Shown one piece after another: positions 12,670-22,833 of a stretch of DNA of 64,000 nucleotides (position 1 is the stretch's first letter; each line of letters starts with the position of its first letter). The position numbers were made by a program, and so were the translations under genes. The notes under the pieces are model-generated. The model had not been told where the DNA came from. It saw only the letters and a program-made list of their open reading frames with translations, and searched no databases. This DNA is from Pseudopyrenochaeta lycopersici. Lineage: Eukaryota > Ascomycota > Dothideomycetes > Pleosporales > Pseudopyrenochaetaceae. The stretch covers positions 1 to 64,000 of the forward strand of contig NHZP01000092.1 of NCBI GenBank assembly GCA_003313425.1, read 5' to 3'.

Positions 12670-15600
12670 ATGGAGCAGTTTACCAGCATTTTTGAGTATT
12701 TGCCAGCACAGCGCATCGCCGTATGCAAGAGCCACCAACAGGGTGTTATTAAATCCCAGTTGAAGACCCATTTAGACACCAAGCATCAGGAATATGTTCG
12801 CAGGACACGTTGGGAAATCGTCGAGGTAGTACAGGCAGAGGCATCATTGCAACAATGGGCCATGACCCAAGACGAGGTTGTTTACCCCAGCCCAGAGTCC
12901 AGCCCGTTGCCCCATTTGCCGGTGTACCACGACGGATTGCGTTGCCAGCAGTGCCCGTACGTTAATCGTAGCATCAAACGTATCCAAGAGCATTGTCGAC
13001 AAGAGCATGGTTGGAAGGGGGACAGTCGGCCGAAGCCAGGGCGTCCGTCAGGCACGCGAACCATGTGGGCAACCGTGTCATGCCAAAAGTTCCAAAACAC
13101 CAGTAAGATGGGCCGATTGTTTGAGGTCAGCGCAGCCACAGAGGCCCAGCACACAGGCGACGCGGACGTGGACGTAAGCCGGGCGATTGAGGAGTCGTTG
13201 GTCCAGGCCACAGCCCAGTTAGAGGAGTTGGAAGAGAAGAAGAATTCCACCATCCAAGCCAACGACGACCGGTACGATTTTAGCAAGTGGTTGGATCGAG
13301 CGGGTTGGGCCCGACATTTGAAAGGGTTGAAGCGTGATTGGTTGTTAACAATGGCGACAAAGCCCACGACCAAGGAGCGCGCATTGTACGAGGTATGTTG
13401 GGCAGCACGCATGGTCATGTGGCGGGCACAGCAGGCGTCCAAGGCAAGTGTGGTCGGGTTACCAGCCATGATGTACATCAATCGGCGAGAGTTTGGTGGC
13501 AAGGGCAACGAGAAGCCGTTCAATGCGCAGCAAACAGGAAAAACAATGGTCAGGTACAGCAATTGGTGGTTGGAGATTATTTCATACATTTGGCGGACCC
13601 ACGAGTTGCCCGTTGTCAGCAGCCGCAACGACGACGTGGAGGTGGAAGGAAAGAGACCGCCGTATCACATCAGTGGCAGGCAGGATATGTGGTTGCAAAA
13701 GATCAAGATGATCGTAGGGCGGGACCAGGAGGAGGATTGGTTTGAGGAGATGGAGTCGGACGGCGAGGGCGACGAGGAGAGGTTGGACGAGACGCAGGAG
13801 GAGGAATTAGAGGGCCATGTGTTGCAGTTCATGTTAGCATTGTTGGACCATTTTTTGGGCGACAGTGAGTACACGAGCGCGTTGATCAGTGGTATGGCCG
13901 TGTTGGGGATCAGCGCCGAGGACGGTTGGTTGAGCCCGTTGGTATACACGCCCAAGCAGGCCGCCATCGTCAACACATCACGCATGTTGGTGTTGTACAA
14001 GTCGACCCAGTTGCGGCAGCAAGAAGTAGGCAAGTTAATGGCCGAGGGTTGGGGAGCAGAAGATGCAAAAGCCATGGCACCAAGCCATTTCCATTTGGTG
14101 CAGGAGATGGCCCAGCGGTTTATGACGTTGACCGATTACAATGGCAAGCCAACGCCCATTGATTATATACAGCGGTTGAAGGCATTTGGATTCCACATCC
14201 GGTACAACACGAACGCAGAGGGAGTGGTCGATTGGAACGGCGATACGTTGTTGTACCGTAACATCCGGTTCAGCATGCCGCAAATGCGGTCGATGATCCA
14301 CGGCACAATGGCCAGCACACGACAACAGATTGTAAGGGATTTAATGTTGTTGCAGATAGACGACGAGGGCGCGATAGCCAAAGACACAACGGCGTTGCCA
14401 GTCATCGATTGGGCAAGGTTGGTCGACAATGCAGCCGAGCAGCGGGTTGGGTGGAGTTTCATGGAAGACCCGCGCAACAAAAATGCCACAAGCGTAGATG
14501 ATCCCAAGCAGTGGTTAGCGCAGCGGGTACAGAAGGAAAAGGCCATACAAAATAGTTTTATCGACGTTGAGGTGACACGGGCGGCGTTACCCAGAGGTGG
14601 AAGCGTGGTGTGGTTACGGGACCGCATACAGGCATACGGGCAAGCCATGAAAGAAGCCCGACACAAGTTGGCAGCGTTAGTCCATATGACAGGAGGTGCA
14701 CCAGCGCGGGCGACGGAGTTGGTGACGGTCAAATACAAAAATAGCGCGAATGGTGACAGTCGAGGAATTTTTATCGAAGATGGGTTGGTAGTGTTTGTTA
14801 CCAAATATCACAAGAATATCGGACAGTCAGGCAACGGTAAAGTAATCCACCGATATTTACCACGCGAAGTAGGCGAATTAGTCGTTTATTATTTGTGGTT
14901 CGCCAGCCCGTTTTGGCACCAGATCGAGGGGGCGGTTCGTGGCAAGGCGGTAGACACGAGCGCATATATGTGGGAGCCCCAGCCGGAGCAGGGTTGGCAG
15001 AAACCCGAGAGGAAAAGAAGACGCGGTGCCGAGAGCGTCCAGTGCCGCAGCAAGAGCGCAAAGAGAGACAGCAGATGCCGCAGCGTCGGTCGAGCGAGCC
15101 AGGATTCGTGGGAAGAGGGGGCCGAGTCGGGTGACGATACAGAGCAACCAGACGACCAGCAGCGCCCCATAGAGTTGTGGAACACCAACCGGGTCAAGCA
15201 CGCGATGCAGAAAGCATCGTTGCCGCATATGGGTGTCAAGTTAAATGTGCAGGCGTGGAGACATGGCACCAAGGCGATGTACCGTCGATACATTCACAAC
15301 CGGGCCGCGGTCAAGGCATTTTTAGACGCCGACGAGGACAGTGACGGTTCAGAAAACGAAGATGAGTTTTTCGACATCCAGACAGGTCACGGCAGCCGCA
15401 TGGCCGGCGGCATATACGGACGACCCGTCACGGAGGCCATGTTCAGCGTCGAGGCGAAGAGGGTCGGGTTACGTTTGGCCAGCATGGAGTGGCATGCGTT
15501 TTTGCAGATTCCGTCCACCATGTCGATGAAACCGCGGAAAGGCACGCAGGCAGCAGCAGCCCGTAAAGAAGCAGTAGAGGAAGAATACCGTCGGTGGAAG

Positions 15601-17475
15601 ATGATGCGGTTGGTGGACGTAGACGCCGAGTTGAAGAATTTGGTGGGGGACCAGGCCGAATTCCGCAGCGTCCAAAGGCCAGCCATCCAAGCGATTATGC
15701 AGCACAAGAGCCCAGTAGTAGCCATCATGGGCACAGGGGCCGGCAAGAGCGTGTTGTTCATGTTGCCAGCGTCGGTGTCCACCGGGGTAACGATCGTGAT
15801 TGTTCCGTTGGTTGCATTGCGGTTCGACATGAAAGAGCGGTGCGAGCAGTTGGGCATTGTCAGTGCAGAATGGAACAGTCGACGGCCGCACGAGTCCGCG
15901 CAAGTCATGTTTGTAACGCCCGAGGCAGCGGTGGGCGAGATGTTTGGCGATTACATCACCCGACAGCGGTTGATGGGACGTTTGGATCGGATTGTGGTGG
16001 ACGAGTGTCATGCCGTATTAGATTCGTTGGACGGTTTCCGTAGCCGGATGTTGAAGTTAAGAAGTTTGGTTCGAGTGGAGACACAGATGGTGTATTTAAC
16101 GGCGACATTGCGGCCCAGCGAAGAGCAGCAGTTCATCGACGTGATGGGATTACCGTCCAAGAGGCAGTGCCAGTGGTTCCGCGGACAGACGACGCGTAAG
16201 AACATCCGATATCGAGTACATGCGTACGACACAGCCGACGAGCAGCAAGCAGTCCAGCATTTGGTGGAGGATTTGAAGAATAAGTACCCGTTGCCCGGCC
16301 AGGTTGTTGTGTATTGCGGTTTAGTGAAGCGAACAAAAGACATGGCCAAGAAGTTAGGGGCCGTTTGTTACCATCGGGAAGTTGGCAGTATCGAAGAGAA
16401 GAAGGAGATTGTCAAACAATTAACCAGTGGACAACAGCAGGTGTTCACAGCGACCAACGCGTTAGGGTTAGGGATCGATGCGCCGACGATCCGCGCGGTA
16501 GTTCACATAGGCACAATCCGCAAGATGCGGCATTACGCACAAGAAAGTGGCCGGGCAGGGCGTGATGGTAAGCCGAGTGAGGCAATCATCATGCGAGGGT
16601 ATCGGAAAACACGACAAGGGAGGGTGTATGGTAAGTTTGGCAAGGACGTGGAGGCAGAGATGCAGGATTTGATTGCGGGAGAGGGGTGTATGCGGAAGGT
16701 GATTGACCAGGCGATGGATGGGGCGGATGGAGTGGATGGGGTGGACACGCGGTGGGAGTGCGAGGAGGATGAGGAGCGGTGTCAACGTTGCGCGAGGCCA
16801 GGGGTAGGGAGGGCGCAGGAAGAGGAGTGGGTGACAGCAGAAAAGATGGAGTTTGAGCAGCAGGGCAGGGGGCGGAAATGGTTGGCGGAGCAAGAGATGG
16901 AGCGGCAGTGCAGAGAAGCAGCAGAGGTGGAGGCATTGGTGGAGTTGATGGAGGAGTGGCGGGTAGGGTGTCAGTTGTGCCGGGCGTGGGGGGAAGATGG
17001 AAGGGGACATGAGTTGGAGGATTGCGTTCACGAGCAGGCGGAGAACGCGCGAGAAGGGTGCGAGAGGTTCCAGAAGGATTGGATTTATGTTAAGTTTTCA
17101 TGTTGTTATGATTGTAAATTGCCGCAGGCGTTATGCAGGAGTTTTGAGATGGATATCATGGATGGGGGGTACAGAAAAAAGGCAGGGAGAAGATGTCAGT
17201 ACGAGGGCGTGTTGATGAAGACATTGGTAGTGGCGTTAATGCGGGAGGTGTTTAAGGTTCCGGAGTTTTTTCACGGGGCGATAAAAGAGGATGGGGTTGC
17301 GGGGGGGTTGGGGTTTGAGGAGGACGAGGAGGACGAGGAGGACGAGGACGAGGTTGTTGGGGGGACATTCCGGGCGATCGTGCAATGGGGGAGCGGGAGG
17401 AAGCGATGGGGAGGGATTGAAGGGAACAAGTTGAGTTGGATTATTGGGAGGATTGTTGGGTGTTTGAAGGGTTAG
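12670..17475 (+). CDS. Telomere-linked OrsD/RecQ-type DNA helicase
   Basis: A 1601-residue protein opening at ATG 12670 in one uninterrupted frame. The N-terminus has OrsD/DUF3505-like paired zinc-finger segments (Cys-His pattern near residues 18-38, then RCQQCP...HCRQEH near 94-115). The central block (about 675-890) carries TGGAPARATELV, PREVGELVVYYLW and AWRHGTKAMYRRY, shared by fungal telomere-linked helicases and faintly like a tyrosine recombinase. The RecQ motor follows: Walker A GTGAGKS (1021-1027), DECH box (1111-1114), TAT of motif III, and motif VI QESGRAGRDG from 1291. The tail is Cys-rich and ends in an acidic Glu/Asp run. It is expected to be a nuclear ATP-dependent 3'-5' DNA helicase. 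Such genes sit next to telomeres and are often induced when telomerase fails. Leucine is encoded by TTG/TTA with no CTN codon seen. The family assignment is secure; activity is inferred. Confidence 0.93.
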   Translation: MEQFTSIFEYLPAQRIAVCKSHQQGVIKSQLKTHLDTKHQEYVRRTRWEIVEVVQAEASLQQWAMTQDEVVYPSPESSPLPHLPVYHDGLRCQQCPYVNRSIKRIQEHCRQEHGWKGDSRPKPGRPSGTRTMWATVSCQKFQNTSKMGRLFEVSAATEAQHTGDADVDVSRAIEESLVQATAQLEELEEKKNSTIQANDDRYDFSKWLDRAGWARHLKGLKRDWLLTMATKPTTKERALYEVCWAARMVMWRAQQASKASVVGLPAMMYINRREFGGKGNEKPFNAQQTGKTMVRYSNWWLEIISYIWRTHELPVVSSRNDDVEVEGKRPPYHISGRQDMWLQKIKMIVGRDQEEDWFEEMESDGEGDEERLDETQEEELEGHVLQFMLALLDHFLGDSEYTSALISGMAVLGISAEDGWLSPLVYTPKQAAIVNTSRMLVLYKSTQLRQQEVGKLMAEGWGAEDAKAMAPSHFHLVQEMAQRFMTLTDYNGKPTPIDYIQRLKAFGFHIRYNTNAEGVVDWNGDTLLYRNIRFSMPQMRSMIHGTMASTRQQIVRDLMLLQIDDEGAIAKDTTALPVIDWARLVDNAAEQRVGWSFMEDPRNKNATSVDDPKQWLAQRVQKEKAIQNSFIDVEVTRAALPRGGSVVWLRDRIQAYGQAMKEARHKLAALVHMTGGAPARATELVTVKYKNSANGDSRGIFIEDGLVVFVTKYHKNIGQSGNGKVIHRYLPREVGELVVYYLWFASPFWHQIEGAVRGKAVDTSAYMWEPQPEQGWQKPERKRRRGAESVQCRSKSAKRDSRCRSVGRASQDSWEEGAESGDDTEQPDDQQRPIELWNTNRVKHAMQKASLPHMGVKLNVQAWRHGTKAMYRRYIHNRAAVKAFLDADEDSDGSENEDEFFDIQTGHGSRMAGGIYGRPVTEAMFSVEAKRVGLRLASMEWHAFLQIPSTMSMKPRKGTQAAAARKEAVEEEYRRWKMMRLVDVDAELKNLVGDQAEFRSVQRPAIQAIMQHKSPVVAIMGTGAGKSVLFMLPASVSTGVTIVIVPLVALRFDMKERCEQLGIVSAEWNSRRPHESAQVMFVTPEAAVGEMFGDYITRQRLMGRLDRIVVDECHAVLDSLDGFRSRMLKLRSLVRVETQMVYLTATLRPSEEQQFIDVMGLPSKRQCQWFRGQTTRKNIRYRVHAYDTADEQQAVQHLVEDLKNKYPLPGQVVVYCGLVKRTKDMAKKLGAVCYHREVGSIEEKKEIVKQLTSGQQQVFTATNALGLGIDAPTIRAVVHIGTIRKMRHYAQESGRAGRDGKPSEAIIMRGYRKTRQGRVYGKFGKDVEAEMQDLIAGEGCMRKVIDQAMDGADGVDGVDTRWECEEDEERCQRCARPGVGRAQEEEWVTAEKMEFEQQGRGRKWLAEQEMERQCREAAEVEALVELMEEWRVGCQLCRAWGEDGRGHELEDCVHEQAENAREGCERFQKDWIYVKFSCCYDCKLPQALCRSFEMDIMDGGYRKKAGRRCQYEGVLMKTLVVALMREVFKVPEFFHGAIKEDGVAGGLGFEEDEEDEEDEDEVVGGTFRAIVQWGSGRKRWGGIEGNKLSWIIGRIVGCLKG

Positions 17476-17620
17476 GGTCACGTGAGTGGCATGAGACCCC
17501 AGTGGGATCCGGAGTGACATTTTCAAAACAGTACAGTATAACGTAATAGAGGCAGTAGCAGTACAGGGTTTGTAAGGGTGTAAGGAGTGTTTTTGATAGT
17601 TATTTGATAAGAGTTGGGGT
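17476..17620. other. Helicase gene 3' flank
   Basis: Short intergenic stretch with no recognisable gene. A polyadenylation region for the helicase is expected here, but no signal stands out. Confidence 0.3.
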
Positions 17621-17830
17621 TAATGCCCGTACAATAATCCCAGGGAAGACGTAAACACCCGTACAAGAATTTGCAGGGGAGTAGAGGGAAGCCCGTACAA
17701 GGATTTAGGGGAGAAGGTAGATGTTCGTACAAGGATTGCAGAGAGAAGTGGGATGCCCGTATAAGAATTTACAGGAGAAGTTGGACGTCCGTACAAGGAT
17801 TGTATGGAGTAGTTAAATAAGGGAGGGAGA
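17621..17830. repeat. CCCGTACAAGGATT minisatellite
   Basis: Five to six imperfect tandem copies of roughly 40 bp each contain CCGTACAAGAATTT or CCGTACAAGGATT followed by a GGGGAGAAG-like segment. Two further degenerate copies (near 17888 and 17915) extend the pattern. It is a subtelomeric satellite next to the helicase gene. Confidence 0.6.
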
Positions 17831-18540
17831 GAGATTTGAAGAGTTGAATGAAGGGAGGGAAAGAGATTTAAAGGAGAGGAGGGGAATGCCCGTATAAGAA
17901 TCCCAGGGGAGAGGTAACCCGTCCGGTGCAGAACGCGGAGCGTAACAGAGGGATGGGGGTTTGGGCCCGTAAGGTGTCATAAGAAGAAAGGAGGGGAAAG
18001 AGGGAGAGAAGGGGTACCCGAACCCGAAGGGCAGAGGAAACCCGTAGGGTGTAATAGAAGGGGAGGCGTAAAAGGTAGGGTAAGTTCCGGCCCCAGCAGG
18101 GGCGGAAGTTACGGGCAACAAAGCGATATAAAAAACAGGGGTAAGTAAGGTAGGGTGGAGAGGGCAGCAAGGATGGAGGGCAAGAAAGGGTTGCAGAAGC
18201 AAGGTAAGAAGGTAGAGAGTGGGCGGACAGTAGGTAGACGTTAGGTGCAGGTAGGAGGAGTTCCGGCGCCGTCAGGGACAGAATTTGGGAGTAGTAAGGA
18301 ATAGTAAAGTTCCGTTCGGGCCGGAACCGAAATCAGAAAGGTAGCCCCGACCCGTTCAGTAGTATGTTGTAGCCGTAGAGAAGAGGCCCGTAGAGAAGAC
18401 GAACAAGGCAGGTAGCCGGTTAGTGTAAGAGGAAAGGAGAAGAAGAGGGGAAACCGTCCGGTGTAGGAGAAATGAAGGGTTAGGCGGTGAGCCCGTCCGT
18501 GCAGGAAAAGAAGCCGAACACAGCGGGTTGGTAAGGATAT
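17831..18540. other. Subtelomeric GC-richer spacer
   Basis: No gene is supported. It has repeated CCCGTCCGGTGCAG and CCCGTAGGGTGTAA words and several TTCCGGC-type words, suggesting very degenerate long-period repeats. The minus-strand frames here are proline- and leucine-rich by-products of purine bias on the + strand. Confidence 0.4.
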
Positions 18541-20253
18541 AAAGTAGAAAGAAGAGTTTGGATTATATTAGTAAAAGAAGGTTTAGGTTTTAAAGTAAGG
18601 CAGATTAGGAAAAAGTATAATGTTTTAATAAAGTAGATTGCAGGGGAAGAAGGCGAAGAAATGAGGATTAGGGTTTTAGAGGTAAAGAGAAGGTTAGAGT
18701 GGTAGGAAAGAGGTAAAGGGGAATGTTAAAAGCGAAAAAAAGGGAGAAGAGAGTTGTAGAGAAGAGAAAAGGGCGGTGAGAGTTGGGAGGACAGGTAAAG
18801 ATGAAGTTAAAAAAGTTGTGAAAGGGAGGTAAGTAGAGAAAACAGGAGAAGGTAGAGAGAGTAGAGAAAGTAGAGTAGGAGAAAAGAGAAGAAGAGAAAG
18901 AAGAGAAAAGAAGAGTAAGATAAGAGTAAAAATAGAAGAAGGAAAGGGTAAAGTGGTAAAACGAGTTAGTTTGGTAAGAAAAGAAGAAAGGCAAAAAGGG
19001 TAAGAGTAAGTAGAAGAAAAGAGTAGTTTAGTAGTTAAAAGAGGGTTATAAAGAAAGAAGAGAGTAAGGGAGAGGGGAGAGGGTTAGAGTTGAAAAGAAA
19101 GAGGTAAGGGGGAAGGTTAAAGAGAAGAAAAGAGAAGAAGAGGAGGAAAGAAAAGGTAGTAAGTGTTAGAAGAGGGGAAAGAGGTTGAGAGAGTGTAAGA
19201 GTAAGGGTTTGGAAGGTTAAAAGAGTTAGAGTTGTAGGAAAGGATAAGAAGGTAAGTTGAAAGAGAAAAAAGAGAAAAGAAAAAGAGTCGCAGGAAAGAG
19301 AAAAGAAGGTTAAAAGTAGAGGGAAAAGGGAAGGTAAGAGTTAGAAGGAGAAGTAGAGAGAAAGTAAAAGAAGTTTAACAAGGGAGGTAAGTTGTAAAAA
19401 GGAGAGAGTAGAGAAAGTAGAGTAGAGAAGAAGAGAAGAGGAAGGAAAAAAGTAAGTAGAGAGTAGGTGCAAGTGTGAGAGAGAAAGTAAAGAAAAGTAG
19501 AGGGGTAAAGTTGTAAAAGTCGTAGAAAAAAGAGAAAAGAAGAGTAAGAGAAGAGTAAAAAAAGGAGAAGGAAAAAGAGGAAAGAGTAAAAGGATAAGTT
19601 TAGTAAGAAAAGAGTAAATAGAAGAAAAGAGGGTTATGGTTTGAGAAGAGAGTAAGGGAGAGGGAGAGGGTAAAAAAAGAGAGGGTTATGGTTTTGAGAG
19701 AAAGAGAGTAAGGTTTAGAGAGGGAAAAGTAGGGAAAAGTAGAGAGTAGGGGAAAAGGAGTAAGTTAAAGAGAGAAGGTAAAAAGAAGTGTATAGTAAAG
19801 TAAAGGAGAAAAGAGAGAAGAGTAAAAAAAAAGTAGAAATAGAGAAGGGTTAGTTTAAGAGAGAAAGAGTTTAAAAAGAGAAGAGAGTTTTGTTAGATAG
19901 AAAAGGGAGAAGGAGGATAGAAGTGGGAGTAAAGGGTAGGAAAGAGAGGAGAAAGAAAGAGAGTAGAGGGTGAGGGAGAGTAAGAGTAAGGGTGAGGGAG
20001 AGTAAGAGTGAGGGTGAGGGAGAGTAAGAGTGAGGGTGAGGGAGGAGGAGAGGGTTAGGGTTTTAGAAGAAGGAGAGGGTTAAGGTTTTAAGAGAAGTAA
20101 GGGAAAGGGGTTAGAGAGAGGGAGAGAGAAGTTAAATAGTAGAAAGAAGAGTAAAAAAAGGATGAGGAAAAAGTAAGGTGTTTAGAGAAAGTAAGGTAGT
20201 AAGGAAAGAGTAAAGAAAGAGAAGAAAAAGAAGGGTTAGTTTTTTAAGAAAGG

Positions 20254-20366
20254 AGGGAGAGAGTAGAAGTTGGGAGAGAGTAGAAGTTAGGAGAGAGTAG
20301 AAGTTAGGAGAGAGTAGAAGTTGGGAGAGAGTAGAAGTTGGGAGAGAGTAGAAGTTGGGAGAGTTG
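20254..20366. repeat. 17-bp GGGAGAGAGTAGAAGTT repeat
   Basis: Six to seven nearly exact tandem copies of the 17-mer, varying only G/A at one position. Confidence 0.8.
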
Positions 20367-20388
20367 GGGTTGTAGAAGTAAAAGGCAG

Positions 20389-20392
<4 letters not shown>

Positions 20393-20443
<51 letters not shown>
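20393..20443. repeat. (AAG)17 microsatellite
   Basis: An uninterrupted run of seventeen AAG triplets inside the polypurine tract. Confidence 0.95.
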
Positions 20444-20445
<2 letters not shown>

Positions 20446-21704
20446 GGAGAGAGTGTAAGGGAAGAGAGGTAAACAGGCGGAAAAGTAGAGGTTTAAGAAG
20501 AGTAGGAAAAGAAAAGAGAGGTAGGAGTTAGGAGTAAAGAGTAGAGGAGAGAAAGTAGAAGTAAAGGGATGTAGGGGTTGAGAAGGGTTAGAGTAGTAAG
20601 AAAGGCAGGGAAAGAGTAAAAGGGGGAAGAAAGTGTAAGGGAGAGGGTTAGAGTTGTAGGAAAGGTTAAGGGGGTTAGTTAAAAAAGAGAAAAGAAGAGT
20701 AAAAGTAGAGGAAAAAGGGAAGGTAATAGTTAGAAGAAGAGGTAGAGAAAAAGTAAAAGAAGTTTAGAAAGGAAGGTAGGTTATAAAAAGAAGAGAGTAG
20801 AGAGTATGTAGAAGTGTGAAAAAATAAGTAAAGAAAAGTAGGAGGAAAAAAAAAGTAGAGAGGTAAAGTTGTAAAGGTAGTAGGAAAAAGAGTAAAAAGA
20901 AGAAAAGAAGAAAAGAGGAAAGTAAGTAAAAAAGAAAAGAAAAAAGTTGAGGAAGAGAAGAGGAGGTGGAAGAAAAGGGTTGTTAAGAAGTAAAAGGGAG
21001 AGTTAAAAAGGAAGAAAAGAGTAAGGAAGAGAGGGAGAGGTTAAAAGGAGTAAGAGTGTAGTAGAGTAAGAAAGGGAGGGTTAGGGTTGTAAGAAGAGAG
21101 AAGTTTAAGTTTAAGGTAAAGGAAGGAGTTATAGAGAAGAAGGAGAGGGGGGAGGAAGGAGAAGAAAAGGGTAAAGAGTAGGAAAGAGAGGGTAAGCAAG
21201 TAAGGTAAGGTGTAAAGAGTTGGAAGTAGGGGTAAAGAAAAAGAGGGGAGGTAAAAGGTAAGAAAGAGAGGTAAAAGAGAGGGGGGGAGTTAGGTAGTAG
21301 AGGAGAGGAGTAAAAGAGAGAAAAGGGTAAAAAAAGAAGGGGTTGTAGTAGAGTTAAAAGGGAGTTAAAGGTGTAGGAGAAGTAGGTGTGAAGTTAGAAG
21401 AGTAGTAAAGGGTTAAGAAAGAAGGTAGTGAGGGTAGGAGAAAGGAAAAGAGGGAGAGGGTTAGGGTTTTAGAGGAGGAGAGGGTTAGGGTTTTAGAGGA
21501 GGAAAGGGTTAGGGTTTTAAGAGAAAGAGAGTAGGGGAAAAAGAGAGAGGTAAAGAGAGAAAGTAGAAGAAAAGAAGAGTAGAGTAAAGTAAAGAAGAGA
21601 AGAAAGGATAAGAGTAAGGAAAAAAAGTAGAAGAAGTAAAGAAAAAGAGAAGAGAGTTTTGTTAGAAAGGTAGAAGGAAGAGTAAAGAGTAGGAAAGGGA
21701 GGGA

Positions 21705-22080
21705 GAAAGAAAGAGGGAGAGGGTAAGGGTAAGGATGAGGGAGAGTAAGAGAGAGGTAGAGGGTGAGGGAGAGTAAGAGTGAGGGTAAGAGAGAGGGTAA
21801 GGGAGAGGTAGAGGGTGAGGGAGAGTAAGGGTAAGGGAGAGGGAGGGTAAGGGTAAGGGAGAGGGAGAGTAAGAGTAAGGGTAAGAGTGAGGGGGAGTGA
21901 GGGTGAGGGAGAGGTAGAGGGTGAGGGAGAGGGAGGGTAAGGGAGAGGGAAGGTAAGAGTAAGGGTGAGGGAGAGTAAGAGTAAGGGTAAGGGAGAGGGA
22001 GAGGGAGGGTAAGGGTAAGGGTAAGAGAGAGGTAGAGGGTAAGGGAGAGTGAGAGTAAGGGAGAGGGAGGGTAAGGGTAA
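21705..22080. repeat. GAGGGTAAGGGAGAG-type minisatellite
   Basis: An irregular array of 6- and 12-bp words (GGGTAA, GGGAGA, GAGTAA) that look like diverged telomeric hexamers mixed with GA repeats. Confidence 0.6.
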
Positions 22081-22175
22081 GGGTTAGGGTTTTGAGAGAG
22101 AGAGAGGGTTAGGGTTTTAAGAGAGAGAGAGGGTTAGGGTTTTAAGAGAAAGAGAGGGTTAGGGTTTTGAGAGAA
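22081..22175 (+). repeat. Degenerate telomere-associated 29-bp repeat
   Basis: Four copies of GGGTTAGGGTTTT followed by a GAGAGAGA spacer. Similar single copies occur near 20050, 20070 and 21450-21520. The GGGTTAGGG core is telomeric in sense. Confidence 0.75.
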
Positions 22176-22415
22176 AGGTAGAGAGTAGTAAAGTAAGAGA
22201 AGAAGAAGGGGAGGAGAGGAAGGAGTAAGAAGAGTTAAGAAGAGAGTAGTTAAGTAGGTGGAAGTAGAGGGAGTTAGAGAGGTTTAGGGGTTTAGAAGAA
22301 AGAGAGGTAAAGTAAAGGGAAGTTTTTTGGAGGGAGGGTGTTTAAAAGAGTTTAAAAGGGTGAAAAGAGTGAAAAGGAGGTAGAAGAGAGAAGGGGGAGG
22401 GGTGTTGGGGGTGGA

Positions 22416-22435
22416 TTAGGGTTAGGGTTAGGGTT
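22416..22435 (+). repeat. Interstitial telomere tract, (TTAGGG)3TT
   Basis: Three perfect TTAGGG hexamers plus TT, immediately followed by the first unit (CCTTTCACTAG). The G-rich strand reads towards the right, so the original chromosome end lay to the right and the array sits distal to it. The junction GATT-AGGGTT(x3)-CC is identical to junctions inside the array at 36664-36687 and 38267-38290. Confidence 0.95.
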
Positions 22436-22453
22436 CCTTTCACTAGAAAGTTG
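22436..22453. promoter_or_regulatory. Origin half-hairpin at host junction (J1)
   Basis: Only the right arm (CACTAGAAAGTTG) is present. The left arm and TATATATGATT are replaced by host telomeric repeats. The break falls exactly between TT and CC. Confidence 0.85.
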
Positions 22454-22833
22454 TCAAGTGGTCAGGAGCCTTGCGCTTCTGATCCTAGACACTTTACACG
22501 TATGCGTTGCCTACGACTGGAGGGAGTAGCGAAGCGTTAGTCTCTTTAGAGGCTAGGGGCAATGCACGCTTAAGTAACCCGGCGCACGGACGTAGCGCGA
22601 GATCATCTGATCTCCGGGTTGCCACATTTTTGGTCTCTGACCTAATTGGCCTGTGGATGCAGGGATGCACGGAGGTGATGTAGGTGCGCGATTGGGTTGG
22701 GAGCGTTGGTTTACTTGTGCACGGACGTGTCACTGCGGCGCGGTGTCTGCGCGTTGTATAAATGGTGCTCGTTCCCACGGGTCTCGTGGCACCGGAGGTT
22801 CTTCTTTTCCTCACTCTTTGAGTGTGCCTTATT

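Larger units (their letters stand above)
18541..22410 (+). repeat. 3.9-kb polypurine (GA-rich) subtelomeric tract
   Basis: The + strand is overwhelmingly A and G with scattered T and almost no C, in words such as GAGAAGAG, GTAAGGG and AGAGTAGAG. Embedded tracts include AAG triplets, a 17-bp repeat and degenerate TTAGGG-like words. No gene is seen. The composition could favour triplex or G-rich single-strand structures. Confidence 0.8.
12655..22436 (+). other. CT-dinucleotide-free zone on the + strand
   Basis: Reading every line of the helicase gene and its downstream DNA, I found no 5'-CT-3' on the + strand. The last one on the left is at 12653-12654 and the previous one at 12372-12373. The next is at 22437-22438, the first bases of the unit array. 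AG is abundant on the same strand, so the depletion is strand-specific. CA, CC and CG remain common. In the gene, codons before a T-initial codon end in T rather than C. See the matching finding. Confidence 0.85.

Noticed and set aside
12882..17526. Numerous minus-strand and off-frame ORFs over the helicase gene (up to 248 codons)
   Set aside because: They follow from the biased codon choice of the + strand gene, lack recognisable motifs and overlap its motor domains.
12655..22436. RIP as the cause of the missing CT
   Set aside because: RIP mainly changes CpA and affects both strands. Here CA is common, AG is plentiful on the same strand, and the gene is intact.
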